From Bdellovibrionota bacterium (GTDB taxonomy: Bacteria > Bdellovibrionota > UBA1018 > CAUJDS01): a stretch of 39,656 nucleotides of DNA. Location: positions 1 to 39,656 of the forward strand of contig CAUJDS010000033.1 of NCBI GenBank assembly GCA_963169695.1, written 5' to 3'. Both the position numbers and the translations under genes were made by a program. Positions 16,997 through 24,395 of this stretch are shown piece after piece (position 1 is the first letter of the stretch; the number at the start of each line of letters is the position of its first letter). The notes under the pieces were generated by a model. It made no database searches. It worked only from the letters and a program-made list of their open reading frames with translations, and was not told the DNA's origin.

Positions 16997-17034
16997 AAAC
17001 CTGAAAGGCACTGCGATAAGCACCTTTCAGGTTT
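16997..17034 (-). terminator. Intrinsic terminator of the envelope-protein operon
   Basis: A 12-bp perfect stem (AAACCTGAAAGG with CCTTTCAGGTTT) surrounds a 14-nt loop. On the minus strand the 3' arm ends in GGTTTTACAC, giving a short U run. It lies 22 bp past the stop codon of the 17056-18309 gene, in the right direction. Confidence 0.7.
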
Positions 17035-17055
17035 CACCAAGAGAACAAGAAGAAC

Positions 17056-18309
17056 TTAGAAGTTCACGCTCATCAAAGCCTGAACCGTATAGAAGCTCGA
17101 ATATCCCAACTGACTAGCAACGCGTTGCTTGTCAGCATTCGCTAAGTTGTTCGCGAAATAAGAGTTGCGATACCCATTGAATCGACCGTAGCCATAACTC
17201 GATCCATAATTGGAATAATAGGCTTCTGGATAGATCGCTCCATCTTCATTCGTAGAAATCGGTAAGTAGTACTTGCCTTGCACACCAAAAGAGATGGTCT
17301 TGCTCAATGTAAGGTCTACTCCGGCTCCAATGACGCCAGAAACTGCCGTGAGCTTGTAATCGTCTCCGCCGTTTGGATTGTATTGCCTCAAGTAATCCTT
17401 CAACTGTTCATCGTAATTGATGAAGCTTCGAGAGTAGGCCATACCACCTGTAATATAGGGTCGGACCTTTGATCCCTTCGAAGTAATTGCCACCCGCATG
17501 CTCAACTCAAACACGTTTTGATTCATGTTCAAAGTGCTGCGGTTATTGCCGTTTTGACCATTGTTTCCATAGATGTTCTGGTTCAAATAATTATAGTAAT
17601 TATTGAAACCATAGGCACTTCCAGCACCATAACCATAGGCACCCGAAACCGGCGCATTCACTCCATACATATTGTAGGAGTAGCCAAGGTCAAGCGACAC
17701 ATGAGAGGTAAAATCCAGTCCAAGCTCGACGCCAACGGATCCCTTCGAATTTACTTTAAAGGGACCATCGTCCATCATAAAAGCCATTCCGCCCTTGGGT
17801 CGCAAGGAAACCGACATTCCAGATTCTTGCTCATCCGATGCCGATTCTGATTTCACTGTATTGGATGAAGCTTCAACGACCGGAACCGCCTGATGGCCTT
17901 GAGGCGCGGGGACGGAGGCTTCTGAAACTCCCATTGGGTTGGTAGAATTCACGATATGCTTGGTGCGTTCCATCTCTTGCTCGAGTCGCAATTGCTCAAT
18001 ACGAGTTTGAAGAAGGTCTTCATTCTTCAACTCCTGCATCAGCCGCTCGCGGCGAATGATTTCGGATGAAGAAACGGGCTTCTCCTGAGCGATTGGAGCG
18101 GGTGCAACTAGCGCATTAGTGGGTGACGACTGGCTCGTATTGGTTGCGTTGACCGTAATAGACTTATTGACCGTTACGGTTGGATTGTTTCCAAGAACCG
18201 CACCTTCCTCAGCATGAACATTTCTGCTGTCGATCATAAATACCAACGAACCCACCATGAGTCCGAAAGCGATTCCTTTGGCTAATCGATTGGTTTTCTG
18301 ATTTTTCAT
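17056..18309 (-). CDS. Outer-membrane beta-barrel protein with N-terminal coiled coil
   Basis: The 417-residue protein has a signal peptide (basic start, hydrophobic core, VHA|EEG), a Ser/Thr/Pro-rich linker and a short coiled coil (about 80-115, RERLMQELKNEDLLQTRIEQL). From about residue 170 it forms a barrel of OmpA/OmpW size: alternating strands such as GVELGLDFTSHVSLDLGYSY, ISFGVQGKYYLPI and a final VQALMSVNF ending in Phe for BAM recognition. Two extended Gly/Tyr/Asn-rich loops (for example GYGAGSAYGFNNYYNYLNQ) look surface-exposed. No exact family is assigned. The start overlaps the end of the preceding gene as ATGA, so both are translationally coupled. Confidence 0.8.
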   Translation of the reverse strand: MKNQKTNRLAKGIAFGLMVGSLVFMIDSRNVHAEEGAVLGNNPTVTVNKSITVNATNTSQSSPTNALVAPAPIAQEKPVSSSEIIRRERLMQELKNEDLLQTRIEQLRLEQEMERTKHIVNSTNPMGVSEASVPAPQGHQAVPVVEASSNTVKSESASDEQESGMSVSLRPKGGMAFMMDDGPFKVNSKGSVGVELGLDFTSHVSLDLGYSYNMYGVNAPVSGAYGYGAGSAYGFNNYYNYLNQNIYGNNGQNGNNRSTLNMNQNVFELSMRVAITSKGSKVRPYITGGMAYSRSFINYDEQLKDYLRQYNPNGGDDYKLTAVSGVIGAGVDLTLSKTISFGVQGKYYLPISTNEDGAIYPEAYYSNYGSSYGYGRFNGYRNSYFANNLANADKQRVASQLGYSSFYTVQALMSVNF

Positions 18310-19037
18310 CTTCTGTACTCCTTGAATGAATGAACAGGGGTCTTAATTTCTTGATTTTGAATCGACTGACTCGGGTCGAGAGGATTCCAGCCAAATGCTT
18401 GGACCAGATTCGCTACCTCTTCTTGGTTTTGAACTTGCCGAGCATGCGCCAAAGATCCAGTCCGCTGACTCTCCGTAAGGCTCTGTAGGTCTCGTCGCAT
18501 TTGTTCGCGCTTTTGAAGCGGCGACAAATTGGGAGTCGCCGGAGTGGAGGGCGTTGGGATAGGGGTCGAAAGCGTGGAAGGAGAGGTTGGCGTCGAGGGC
18601 ATATCGGGTTCAGCAGGGCTTGGAACAAGTTCCTCCCCTAGTTCGTCAGCGCCTTCCGAATCGACTGCGCTAGGCGCTTGCTCCAACTTGGTCTCGAGCT
18701 TCTTCACTCGCTCCTCTAGCTGCGACTGACGATCCAACAACTGAAGCAATACGCGCTTTTCAAGTTCGCTGTCCGTCGTAGCAGGCAGCGCCTTTTCTGG
18801 CAGTGGAGCTGCAATGGCCTTGGCGGGTAGCTCCTGGGGCTCCTCAGCCGCTGGGACGGACCTTTCACGGGTAATGGTTGTGGATTCCACCGGCTTCAGG
18901 CCGGAGGTCTGAAGATCAATCACCTGAACTGAGGGAATGACAGCTGGGACAGTCTCTGGAGCGCTAGAAGCCTCTGCTGATGCCAGAGACAGCGTTAGTG
19001 CCAGAAGAACGAATAATGCTTGACTGTTTTTTTTCAT
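18306..19037 (-). CDS. Exported proline-rich coiled-coil protein
   Basis: The 243-residue product starts with a signal peptide (MKKNSQALFVLLALTLSLASAEASS). It then has a Pro/Thr/Glu-rich region, a coiled coil near residues 90-130 (SELEKRVLLQLLDRQSQLEERVKKLETKLEQ), and a run of Pro-Ser-Thr repeats (about 145-165). It resembles a periplasmic linker or trimeric coiled-coil protein, but no family is recognised. The ATG at 19037 gives the best signal peptide; a GTG at 19046 is a possible alternative. It is first in a two-gene operon with the barrel protein, to which it is coupled by a 4-bp overlap, so the two probably form one envelope complex. Confidence 0.75.
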   Translation of the reverse strand: MKKNSQALFVLLALTLSLASAEASSAPETVPAVIPSVQVIDLQTSGLKPVESTTITRERSVPAAEEPQELPAKAIAAPLPEKALPATTDSELEKRVLLQLLDRQSQLEERVKKLETKLEQAPSAVDSEGADELGEELVPSPAEPDMPSTPTSPSTLSTPIPTPSTPATPNLSPLQKREQMRRDLQSLTESQRTGSLAHARQVQNQEEVANLVQAFGWNPLDPSQSIQNQEIKTPVHSFKEYRR

Positions 19038-19119
19038 CTCATACACCTTCGAGCCCTCTCCGAGCTCTTTGGCGTATTAACACAGCACGTTATTCTTTAT
19101 CAAATCATTTTTGTCGGTA

Positions 19120-19147
19120 ATTATCCTTTGGTATCAAGAGGAAGCAA
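19120..19147 (-). promoter_or_regulatory. Weak candidate promoter for the envelope-protein operon
   Basis: On the minus strand TTGCTT and GATAAT are 16 bp apart, about 85 bp before the start at 19037. The -10 box is good and the -35 box is poor. It is the only reasonable match I found in this leader. Confidence 0.25.
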
Positions 19148-19241
19148 TATTCAATGGAATTGGTTTCGAAAGACTTTAGTCCTAGAAACCTGCACTTCGT
19201 TGCGAGGGCCAACCTCCGCTTTTCGATAAGGTGTTTTCCAC

Positions 19242-19278
19242 GTGACTAAACTTTGGTCACTAGGCGTTAGAAACCTAG
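19242..19278. promoter_or_regulatory. Two adjacent dyads, possible upstream activator sites for the sigma-54 promoter
   Basis: GTGAC-N9-GTCAC (19242-19260) and CTAGG-N9-CCTAG (19260-19278) have the same 5-9-5 geometry and share one base. They are centred about 90-110 bp upstream of the predicted start at 19360, a usual distance for enhancer-binding proteins of sigma-54 promoters. Binding is inference. Confidence 0.35.
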
Positions 19279-19333
19279 ACAGAGAAAATATCTTAAACGA
19301 TTGGAATGACTGACTTTATTTTTTTATTGGCAT

Positions 19334-19349
19334 TGGCACTCGGCTTGCT
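19334..19349 (+). promoter_or_regulatory. Sigma-54 (RpoN) -24/-12 promoter
   Basis: TGGCAC-N5-TTGCT matches the sigma-54 consensus TGGCAC-N5-TTGCA at all positions but the last. The invariant GG (19335-19336) and GC (19347-19348) are exactly 10 bp apart. Transcription would start near 19360, only about 6 nt before a perfect 19-bp hairpin. Confidence 0.7.
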
Positions 19350-19359
19350 TTATAAGAGT

Positions 19360-19445
19360 GCACATACAGACGGTTTAGCTAACTACCCCTAAACCCTAAC
19401 CCCCCTTTCAGTCCCCCTAAGTTAGCTAAACCGTCTGTTTTATCT
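19360..19445 (+). ncRNA. Candidate small RNA: 19-bp hairpin with C-rich loop and U tail
   Basis: The predicted transcript of about 85 nt from the sigma-54 promoter is nearly all one structure. Arms 19366-19384 and 19420-19438 are perfectly complementary over 19 bp, and CTGTTTTATCTT follows, as in an intrinsic terminator. The 35-nt loop is pyrimidine-rich, with C runs ACCCC, CCC, ACCCCCC and CCCCC. Such loops in known sRNAs (for example RsaE-type UCCC loops) pair with G-rich ribosome-binding sites, so an anti-Shine-Dalgarno role is possible. No protein start follows within 200 nt, so this is not simply a gene leader. A plain terminator is unlikely because no gene reads into it from the left on this strand. 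Confidence 0.55.
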
Positions 19446-19653
19446 TAGAAAAATTCAATCAAGCATCCTTCTGAAAAAATTCAAAAAAGTTCAAATCCAA
19501 TGGCTTCTCAGTTCCCCTAATGACCTTATTGCGAAGCTAAGCTTCAAAGGCAGTCAGAAAACCGCAGTCAATCTGGACACATTACTAGTCGCGTCAAATT
19601 TCATTACAATTTAGCTAAACAGTTGGCGGATGGTTGTCGGGGATATCTTCACT
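19446..19653 (+). other. Non-coding leader of the DUF1592-type gene with a repeated TTTAGCTAAA palindrome
   Basis: I find no gene in this stretch. TTTAGCTAAA at 19610-19619 is a 10-bp palindrome. Nine of its bases recur in each arm of the hairpin upstream (TTTAGCTAA at 19374-19382, TTAGCTAAA at 19422-19430). It could be a protein-binding site shared by the two transcription units. Confidence 0.3.
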
Positions 19654-21414
19654 ATGATTCACTTAAGATTGTCACTTCAGGTCACGACATTTCTCGGAAT
19701 GACGTCCTTACTTGCAGGGTGCTTTTCAACATCCCTAGAGTGGATTTCTCCTGAGGAAATGTTGAGACGTCAGGAGGACGCACTTCGTTTTAAATTTTCT
19801 TGCGATCCTTCGGCTCGCCCCAGTGGTAATTTTTTGAAACGACTGACCCGAGAGGAACTACTAGCCACCCTTCACCGAACCATCAACGATTACCTTGGCT
19901 CAGAAGCCAGCGCTGTACTGACTTCCATTCAAAGCGAGGAAAGCCTTCTTCCAGGCGACAGTGCCGCTGCGATCCAATTGTTTCGTTCCAGCAATAAGAA
20001 CATGACTGACCTCGCAGATCCACTCACGCGCTTAGCAATAAAACTAGCTGATCAGGTCACTGCCAGTAGTTCGCGAATCAGCTTATTTTTTGGTTCTTGT
20101 GCTAACTCCAGTCCCCTCTCTTCAACCTGCTTTCAGCAATCAGTAGTGAATCGCGTTGCCCGTAGATTTTTTCGAAGACCCCCAAGTACTGAGGAAGTTC
20201 AAAGGATTCAGGCGCTTTATAATTCGGACGCTTCCAATGGGTTACGAAACTTAATGATCTATTTTGCGCTATCTCCGGCATTTGTTTTTCACGACTACCT
20301 TGGGGGCACGGAAATAGAACACAAAATTCTCCAGATGACACCATATGAGCGAGTTTCGCGCGCGTCATTCTTCTTTCTCGGAGAAGGTCCAGATGATGGG
20401 CTCCTGGAGAGAGTGCGCCTTGGGCAGGTGACGAACGACAGTCAATATGCAACTCTCGTCTCAAGCCTCTTCAATTCCAGTCCCTATCAGACTCGCTTGC
20501 GCTCCCACTTCTTGTCCTTTTTCAGGCAATGGTTGCGATATGAGGATAAAGCCGTTGCATCAGGCAGACTACAGGATCCTAAATACCAGGCGACTTTTAA
20601 TGGGCTTCAAGTTGACCAGAATTTTGTCAACGCAGCCAAAACAGAGCTCGATCAGCTTTTTACTTACCACGTGTTTTATCGTCCAGGCAGCTCTTTTGAG
20701 GATCTCTTCTCCAGCCGAACGGTACTTACTCAGAATGCAACGCTTGCTAATGCCTACGGCGTTTCGCCATGGAACGGGAACTATACGGGAACACTCCCCA
20801 CAGTTGCTGAAACTCGGGGGTTTCTTGCACGTACCGCAGTCCTTTATCATGGCAATGAAAACCGACATTTCTTTCCTGATGGTCATCACTTGCGGCGAGA
20901 TATCCTCTGCACCCCTTTGAGTCCTCCCCCCGCCGCCGCAGCTGGCATAGACCCACCGGAAGCGACGGGACTTGAAAGTACAAGAGAAGCAAGCGAGAAT
21001 CTCACCTCCTCCAATTCTTGCATTGGCTGTCACAGTCAGATGGCGATGTCCTTTGCATCTAATAACTTTGACGCAATTGGAAGATTTCGAACAACGGAAG
21101 ACATCTATGACCACACAGGAAGGTTTATTGCGAGCGTTGGGTTGGATAGCCAAGTGACTCCTCGCATTCATCCAAAGGACCGTGCAACCTATGAGGGAAT
21201 GGACGGTCTCTTTGCTGCGGTTCGAAAAACCGATCAACATGAGGCATGCTTCGTGCGGCAACTCTATCGCGATGCCTTCTGGAAGCTCGAAGACTTAAGG
21301 TTGGAGGGCTGTTCACTGAGAACATGGATGGATACCCTTAAAACTCAAGGCATCCTCGAAACCTATAAGGGAATTGCACTTGACCCACGATTCTCGCGGT
21401 ATATTGCAGATTAG
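19654..21414 (+). CDS. Lipoprotein of the DUF1592/DUF1588 family with one heme-c motif
   Basis: The 586-residue protein is a lipoprotein (MIHLRLSLQVTTFLGMTSLLAGC, lipobox LLAGC). It shows in order the blocks of the DUF1587-1592-1588-1585 group common in Planctomycetes and Myxococcota: LTREELLATLHRTINDYLG, RRFFRRPPSTEEVQRIQALY, MTPYERVSRASFFFLGEGPDD, then RRDILCTPLSPPPAAA and CIGCHSQM, and a C-terminal ACFVRQLYRDAFWK. CIGCH is a CxxCH heme-c attachment site. The biochemical role of this family is not established; many members are predicted surface or periplasmic oxidoreductases. I chose the ATG at 19654 because it gives a proper lipoprotein signal; an ATG at 19630 is in frame. No DUF1552 partner lies next to it. 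Confidence 0.85.
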   Translation: MIHLRLSLQVTTFLGMTSLLAGCFSTSLEWISPEEMLRRQEDALRFKFSCDPSARPSGNFLKRLTREELLATLHRTINDYLGSEASAVLTSIQSEESLLPGDSAAAIQLFRSSNKNMTDLADPLTRLAIKLADQVTASSSRISLFFGSCANSSPLSSTCFQQSVVNRVARRFFRRPPSTEEVQRIQALYNSDASNGLRNLMIYFALSPAFVFHDYLGGTEIEHKILQMTPYERVSRASFFFLGEGPDDGLLERVRLGQVTNDSQYATLVSSLFNSSPYQTRLRSHFLSFFRQWLRYEDKAVASGRLQDPKYQATFNGLQVDQNFVNAAKTELDQLFTYHVFYRPGSSFEDLFSSRTVLTQNATLANAYGVSPWNGNYTGTLPTVAETRGFLARTAVLYHGNENRHFFPDGHHLRRDILCTPLSPPPAAAAGIDPPEATGLESTREASENLTSSNSCIGCHSQMAMSFASNNFDAIGRFRTTEDIYDHTGRFIASVGLDSQVTPRIHPKDRATYEGMDGLFAAVRKTDQHEACFVRQLYRDAFWKLEDLRLEGCSLRTWMDTLKTQGILETYKGIALDPRFSRYIAD

Positions 21415-21509
21415 TGTTAATAATACTCCAGGAATTTATTGCTCAAGCCAATTGCAAATCCTCACCTTTGAGAGACCATCGAAGCTAAGGCGCCTCAATG
21501 GAAATGTGT

Positions 21510-22841
21510 TCAGGAATTCTTGCCAAGGACTCTTTCGAAAATGGCGTCCACATTTCGAAGCTGATGAGGGAGACTGCCGAGTTTTTGAATCTCTGGCTCC
21601 TTGAGGTGTTCGGAAATTTGAGGATGGTGAGCCAATGCGTGGATGTACTGTTGCATGTCCCATTGTTGATCCAGGGCCTTGTGACTACATTCTTGAACCC
21701 AATAATAGGCGGACTCTCGCTCGGCACCAGCCTGAACCAATGCCAATAGCACGTGACCAGAATAAATAACCGGTCCGGCGAACGTAAGGTTCTTTCGCAC
21801 TTGCTCTTCTTTGACCACCAAGTTGTCTAGGACCTTGATGAGTCGATGAAGGGAATAGTCCATTAGAATAAACGCGTCAGGAAACGTAATGCGCTCTACA
21901 GAAGAATGACTAATATCTCGTTCATGCCAGAGCGCAATGTTCTCAAGTTGGGCCTGAGCATAGGAACGAATCAAACGCGCGCAGCCAGTAAGGTTTTCGG
22001 CGGAAATGGGATTCTTCTTGTGGGGCATTGCCGAGGAGCCCTTTTGTCCTTTGGCAAATCCTTCTTCCACTTCTCCTACTTCGCTTCGCTGGAGGTGGCG
22101 CAGTTCGATGCAGATGCGTTCCATGCTTCCGGCGCAAATGGACATGACATTCAGCACTTCGGCATGCCGATCTCGTGGAATCACTTGAGTTGCTACCGGC
22201 TCACGTTGAAGGCCCATTCGATTGAGAACACGTTCTTCAAAAGCGGGTTCCCAATGAGAATTCACACCAACCGCACCCGAGAGCTTTCCGAACTGGATTC
22301 GCTCGAGTGACTTTTCAAGTCGCAAGCGATTTCTTTCCCACTCAGCGTACCAGCTTAAGAACTTCAGTCCAAATGACGTCGGCTCTGCTGCAATACCGTG
22401 AGATCGTCCAATGCAAGCAAGGTCCTTGTAGCGCGTTGCTTGCTTCTTCAAGACACCACAAAGCAATTCAACATCCTTCATAAGAATCTGACCGGACTCC
22501 AAAATCAAAATACTCAACGAAGTGTCGACCACGTCCGATGAGGTGAGACCAAAGTGGACGTATCGAGCAGTCGGCCCAATGACCTCAGCAACTGCGGTAG
22601 TAAAAGCGATGACGTCATGTTTGGTTACTAATTCCAGTTCATCGACTCTAACAGGGGATACGCCACCTTTTTTGATAAGGTCCTGAAGCCGAGGCTGTAG
22701 CTCGCTCCATATTGCCGGTGGGATGCGTCCCATTTGAGCGAGTTCCTCACAGACCGCAGTTTCAACTCGTAACCAAGTAAAGTAGCGATTTTGATCAGAC
22801 CAGATGCGGGACATAGCAGGACGGGAATACCGTGCAATCAT
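21510..22841 (-). CDS. purB: Adenylosuccinate lyase
   Basis: The 443-residue enzyme splits SAICAR to AICAR and adenylosuccinate to AMP in purine synthesis. The fumarase/lyase signature GSSAMPHKKNP is intact near residue 265. Other family blocks are MIARYSRPAMSRIWSD at the start, THDVIAFTT-like KHDVIAFTTAVAE, FGLTSSDVVDTS and GRSHGIAAEPTSFG. Length and start fit the shorter PurB class. The ATG has no clear Shine-Dalgarno, and the gene lies 12 bp after the FAD oxidoreductase gene, so it is likely read from the same transcript. Confidence 0.96.
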   Translation of the reverse strand: MIARYSRPAMSRIWSDQNRYFTWLRVETAVCEELAQMGRIPPAIWSELQPRLQDLIKKGGVSPVRVDELELVTKHDVIAFTTAVAEVIGPTARYVHFGLTSSDVVDTSLSILILESGQILMKDVELLCGVLKKQATRYKDLACIGRSHGIAAEPTSFGLKFLSWYAEWERNRLRLEKSLERIQFGKLSGAVGVNSHWEPAFEERVLNRMGLQREPVATQVIPRDRHAEVLNVMSICAGSMERICIELRHLQRSEVGEVEEGFAKGQKGSSAMPHKKNPISAENLTGCARLIRSYAQAQLENIALWHERDISHSSVERITFPDAFILMDYSLHRLIKVLDNLVVKEEQVRKNLTFAGPVIYSGHVLLALVQAGAERESAYYWVQECSHKALDQQWDMQQYIHALAHHPQISEHLKEPEIQKLGSLPHQLRNVDAIFERVLGKNS

Positions 22842-22853
22842 GAGAATTTAGAT

Positions 22854-24395
22854 CTATTCGATCCTTGCTTGCGCGTCAACCCCACGCGTTGGCAATTCAT
22901 TGCCTTGATTCTTTGTGGTCAATGCATGGCGCAACATGGACTCCAATGAAGCAATGACCGAACCGAAAGTCCCCATTTCAGGATACGATTCATTGGAAGC
23001 AAGGTAGAGGTCCTCGACGCCAGAAAGATACCCCATTCCCGAACCGTCATACACACGAAGAAAATCTGGAATAAAATCCAAATCCACAAAGTGATAGGCT
23101 TCATCCAAACCATCACCCTCTTTGGATTTTTCATCTCGAAAATCAGGAAAAATCTTCACCACATGAAAATCAAGAAACGGCAAAAGCTCTTTGGCTTGTC
23201 GAAACATCCGCAGCCCTATCTCTCTCTGGTAGGGCGCCTGCAGGGTTTCGGACTGGTGAGGTAATACCGTTCGCAAATAGACAATCCTTTGATCCGCATG
23301 GCCTGTGCCATAGTCCTTCGGACTCGCAATCGTCACCTCGAGTGGTGGTGCTCCTTCTTGGGACCAAACAAAAGACCCGCCAACTCCCGGAGGAATCGCT
23401 TCTTTATGTACCGTGACTGCTACGGTATAGCGCCATCCACACGGCCTGGATGGTCGTACAAGCTGATCTTTGCGGCCCTTACCAGAAAAATAGAGGTAGT
23501 CCTTTGCATGAGTAAGAGAGCAACCCAAAACGGCGGCATCCATCGTAATCATTTTGCCTTGCTGGGTAACTTGCACCCCAGTGAAACGACCTGAATCCAC
23601 GAATATCCTACGACAGTCGACTCCTTGAGGGACGCTAGCTCCAAGGCTTTTTGCTAAAGATAAAAGGGCGTCTCGAAATCCCTGTGCTCCGCCTCGATAG
23701 CCCGCTACGGTTTGCCCCAATGCCAAGAGATGTTGAAATCGCTGTGAACTTGGAACAGGACATTGATGTCCAGTCAAGGCATAGACTGCACCAGCAAGCC
23801 ATTCCTGATAGGAGGACTCGTCTCGAAAGGGTGGCTTTGCCCCCCGCAAAGTACCTTCTACTTCGCGAATGGACTGGTATCCCTTGCGCTGATTTCGCAT
23901 GGCCTGTTTCGATTCGACAGAAACACCCCTCGCCAGAAATTCTCGCCAATAACTCAATACTAATTGGACACTAACTTCAGGGTCGGGACTCCATTTCCAG
24001 TGATCCGCACCACGAGCCCCTACCTCGCGCACCCATTCGCGCCGAAAATCGAGAGGATGGGATGCTAGTCGAATGCGGCTAGTCCCAGTAACGACCTGAG
24101 GTTCGATCAGGGAAGTCGGAATGACTTTCTCAAGAAGCAGACTTGCACCAGGTATCGTTTCAAGAAGTTGTCGAATACTACCCCAGGACGCCGAACTTCC
24201 GCCCAAGCCCAAAATCGCATTGGGTTCAAGGTCCAAGATCTGTCCCGCTTTCGAAATCAGGGTTCCGCGACTTGGAGACAGTGGCAGGATCAATACAGAA
24301 GCGCCCGACTGCGCCATTGCGCAAGCACTGAGCAAGCTCCCAATGCTGTCACCCAAGGTAGCCCACTGGTAATGATCTCTTAAACCTGGCTCCAT
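22854..24395 (-). CDS. FAD-dependent oxidoreductase of the phytoene-desaturase-like family
   Basis: The 513-residue protein has a Rossmann-type N-terminus with a degenerate dinucleotide loop (ATLGDSIGSLLSACAMAQSGASVLIL; GxxxxG rather than GxGxxG). Past the middle it has the block AGYRGGAQGFRDALLSLAKSLGASV, typical of the NAD(P)/FAD phytoene-desaturase-like group. The degraded loop makes cofactor binding less certain. No carotenoid or isoprenoid genes are near, so the substrate is unknown. I chose the ATG at 24395 because GAGGATTT precedes it; it overlaps the end of the glycosyltransferase gene by 16 bp, which indicates coupling. Confidence 0.75.
   Translation of the reverse strand: MEPGLRDHYQWATLGDSIGSLLSACAMAQSGASVLILPLSPSRGTLISKAGQILDLEPNAILGLGGSSASWGSIRQLLETIPGASLLLEKVIPTSLIEPQVVTGTSRIRLASHPLDFRREWVREVGARGADHWKWSPDPEVSVQLVLSYWREFLARGVSVESKQAMRNQRKGYQSIREVEGTLRGAKPPFRDESSYQEWLAGAVYALTGHQCPVPSSQRFQHLLALGQTVAGYRGGAQGFRDALLSLAKSLGASVPQGVDCRRIFVDSGRFTGVQVTQQGKMITMDAAVLGCSLTHAKDYLYFSGKGRKDQLVRPSRPCGWRYTVAVTVHKEAIPPGVGGSFVWSQEGAPPLEVTIASPKDYGTGHADQRIVYLRTVLPHQSETLQAPYQREIGLRMFRQAKELLPFLDFHVVKIFPDFRDEKSKEGDGLDEAYHFVDLDFIPDFLRVYDGSGMGYLSGVEDLYLASNESYPEMGTFGSVIASLESMLRHALTTKNQGNELPTRGVDAQARIE

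Noticed and set aside
19385-19419. Telomere-like repeat in the hairpin loop
   Set aside because: CCCTAA occurs only about twice with irregular spacing; a C-rich RNA loop is a better reading in a bacterial chromosome.
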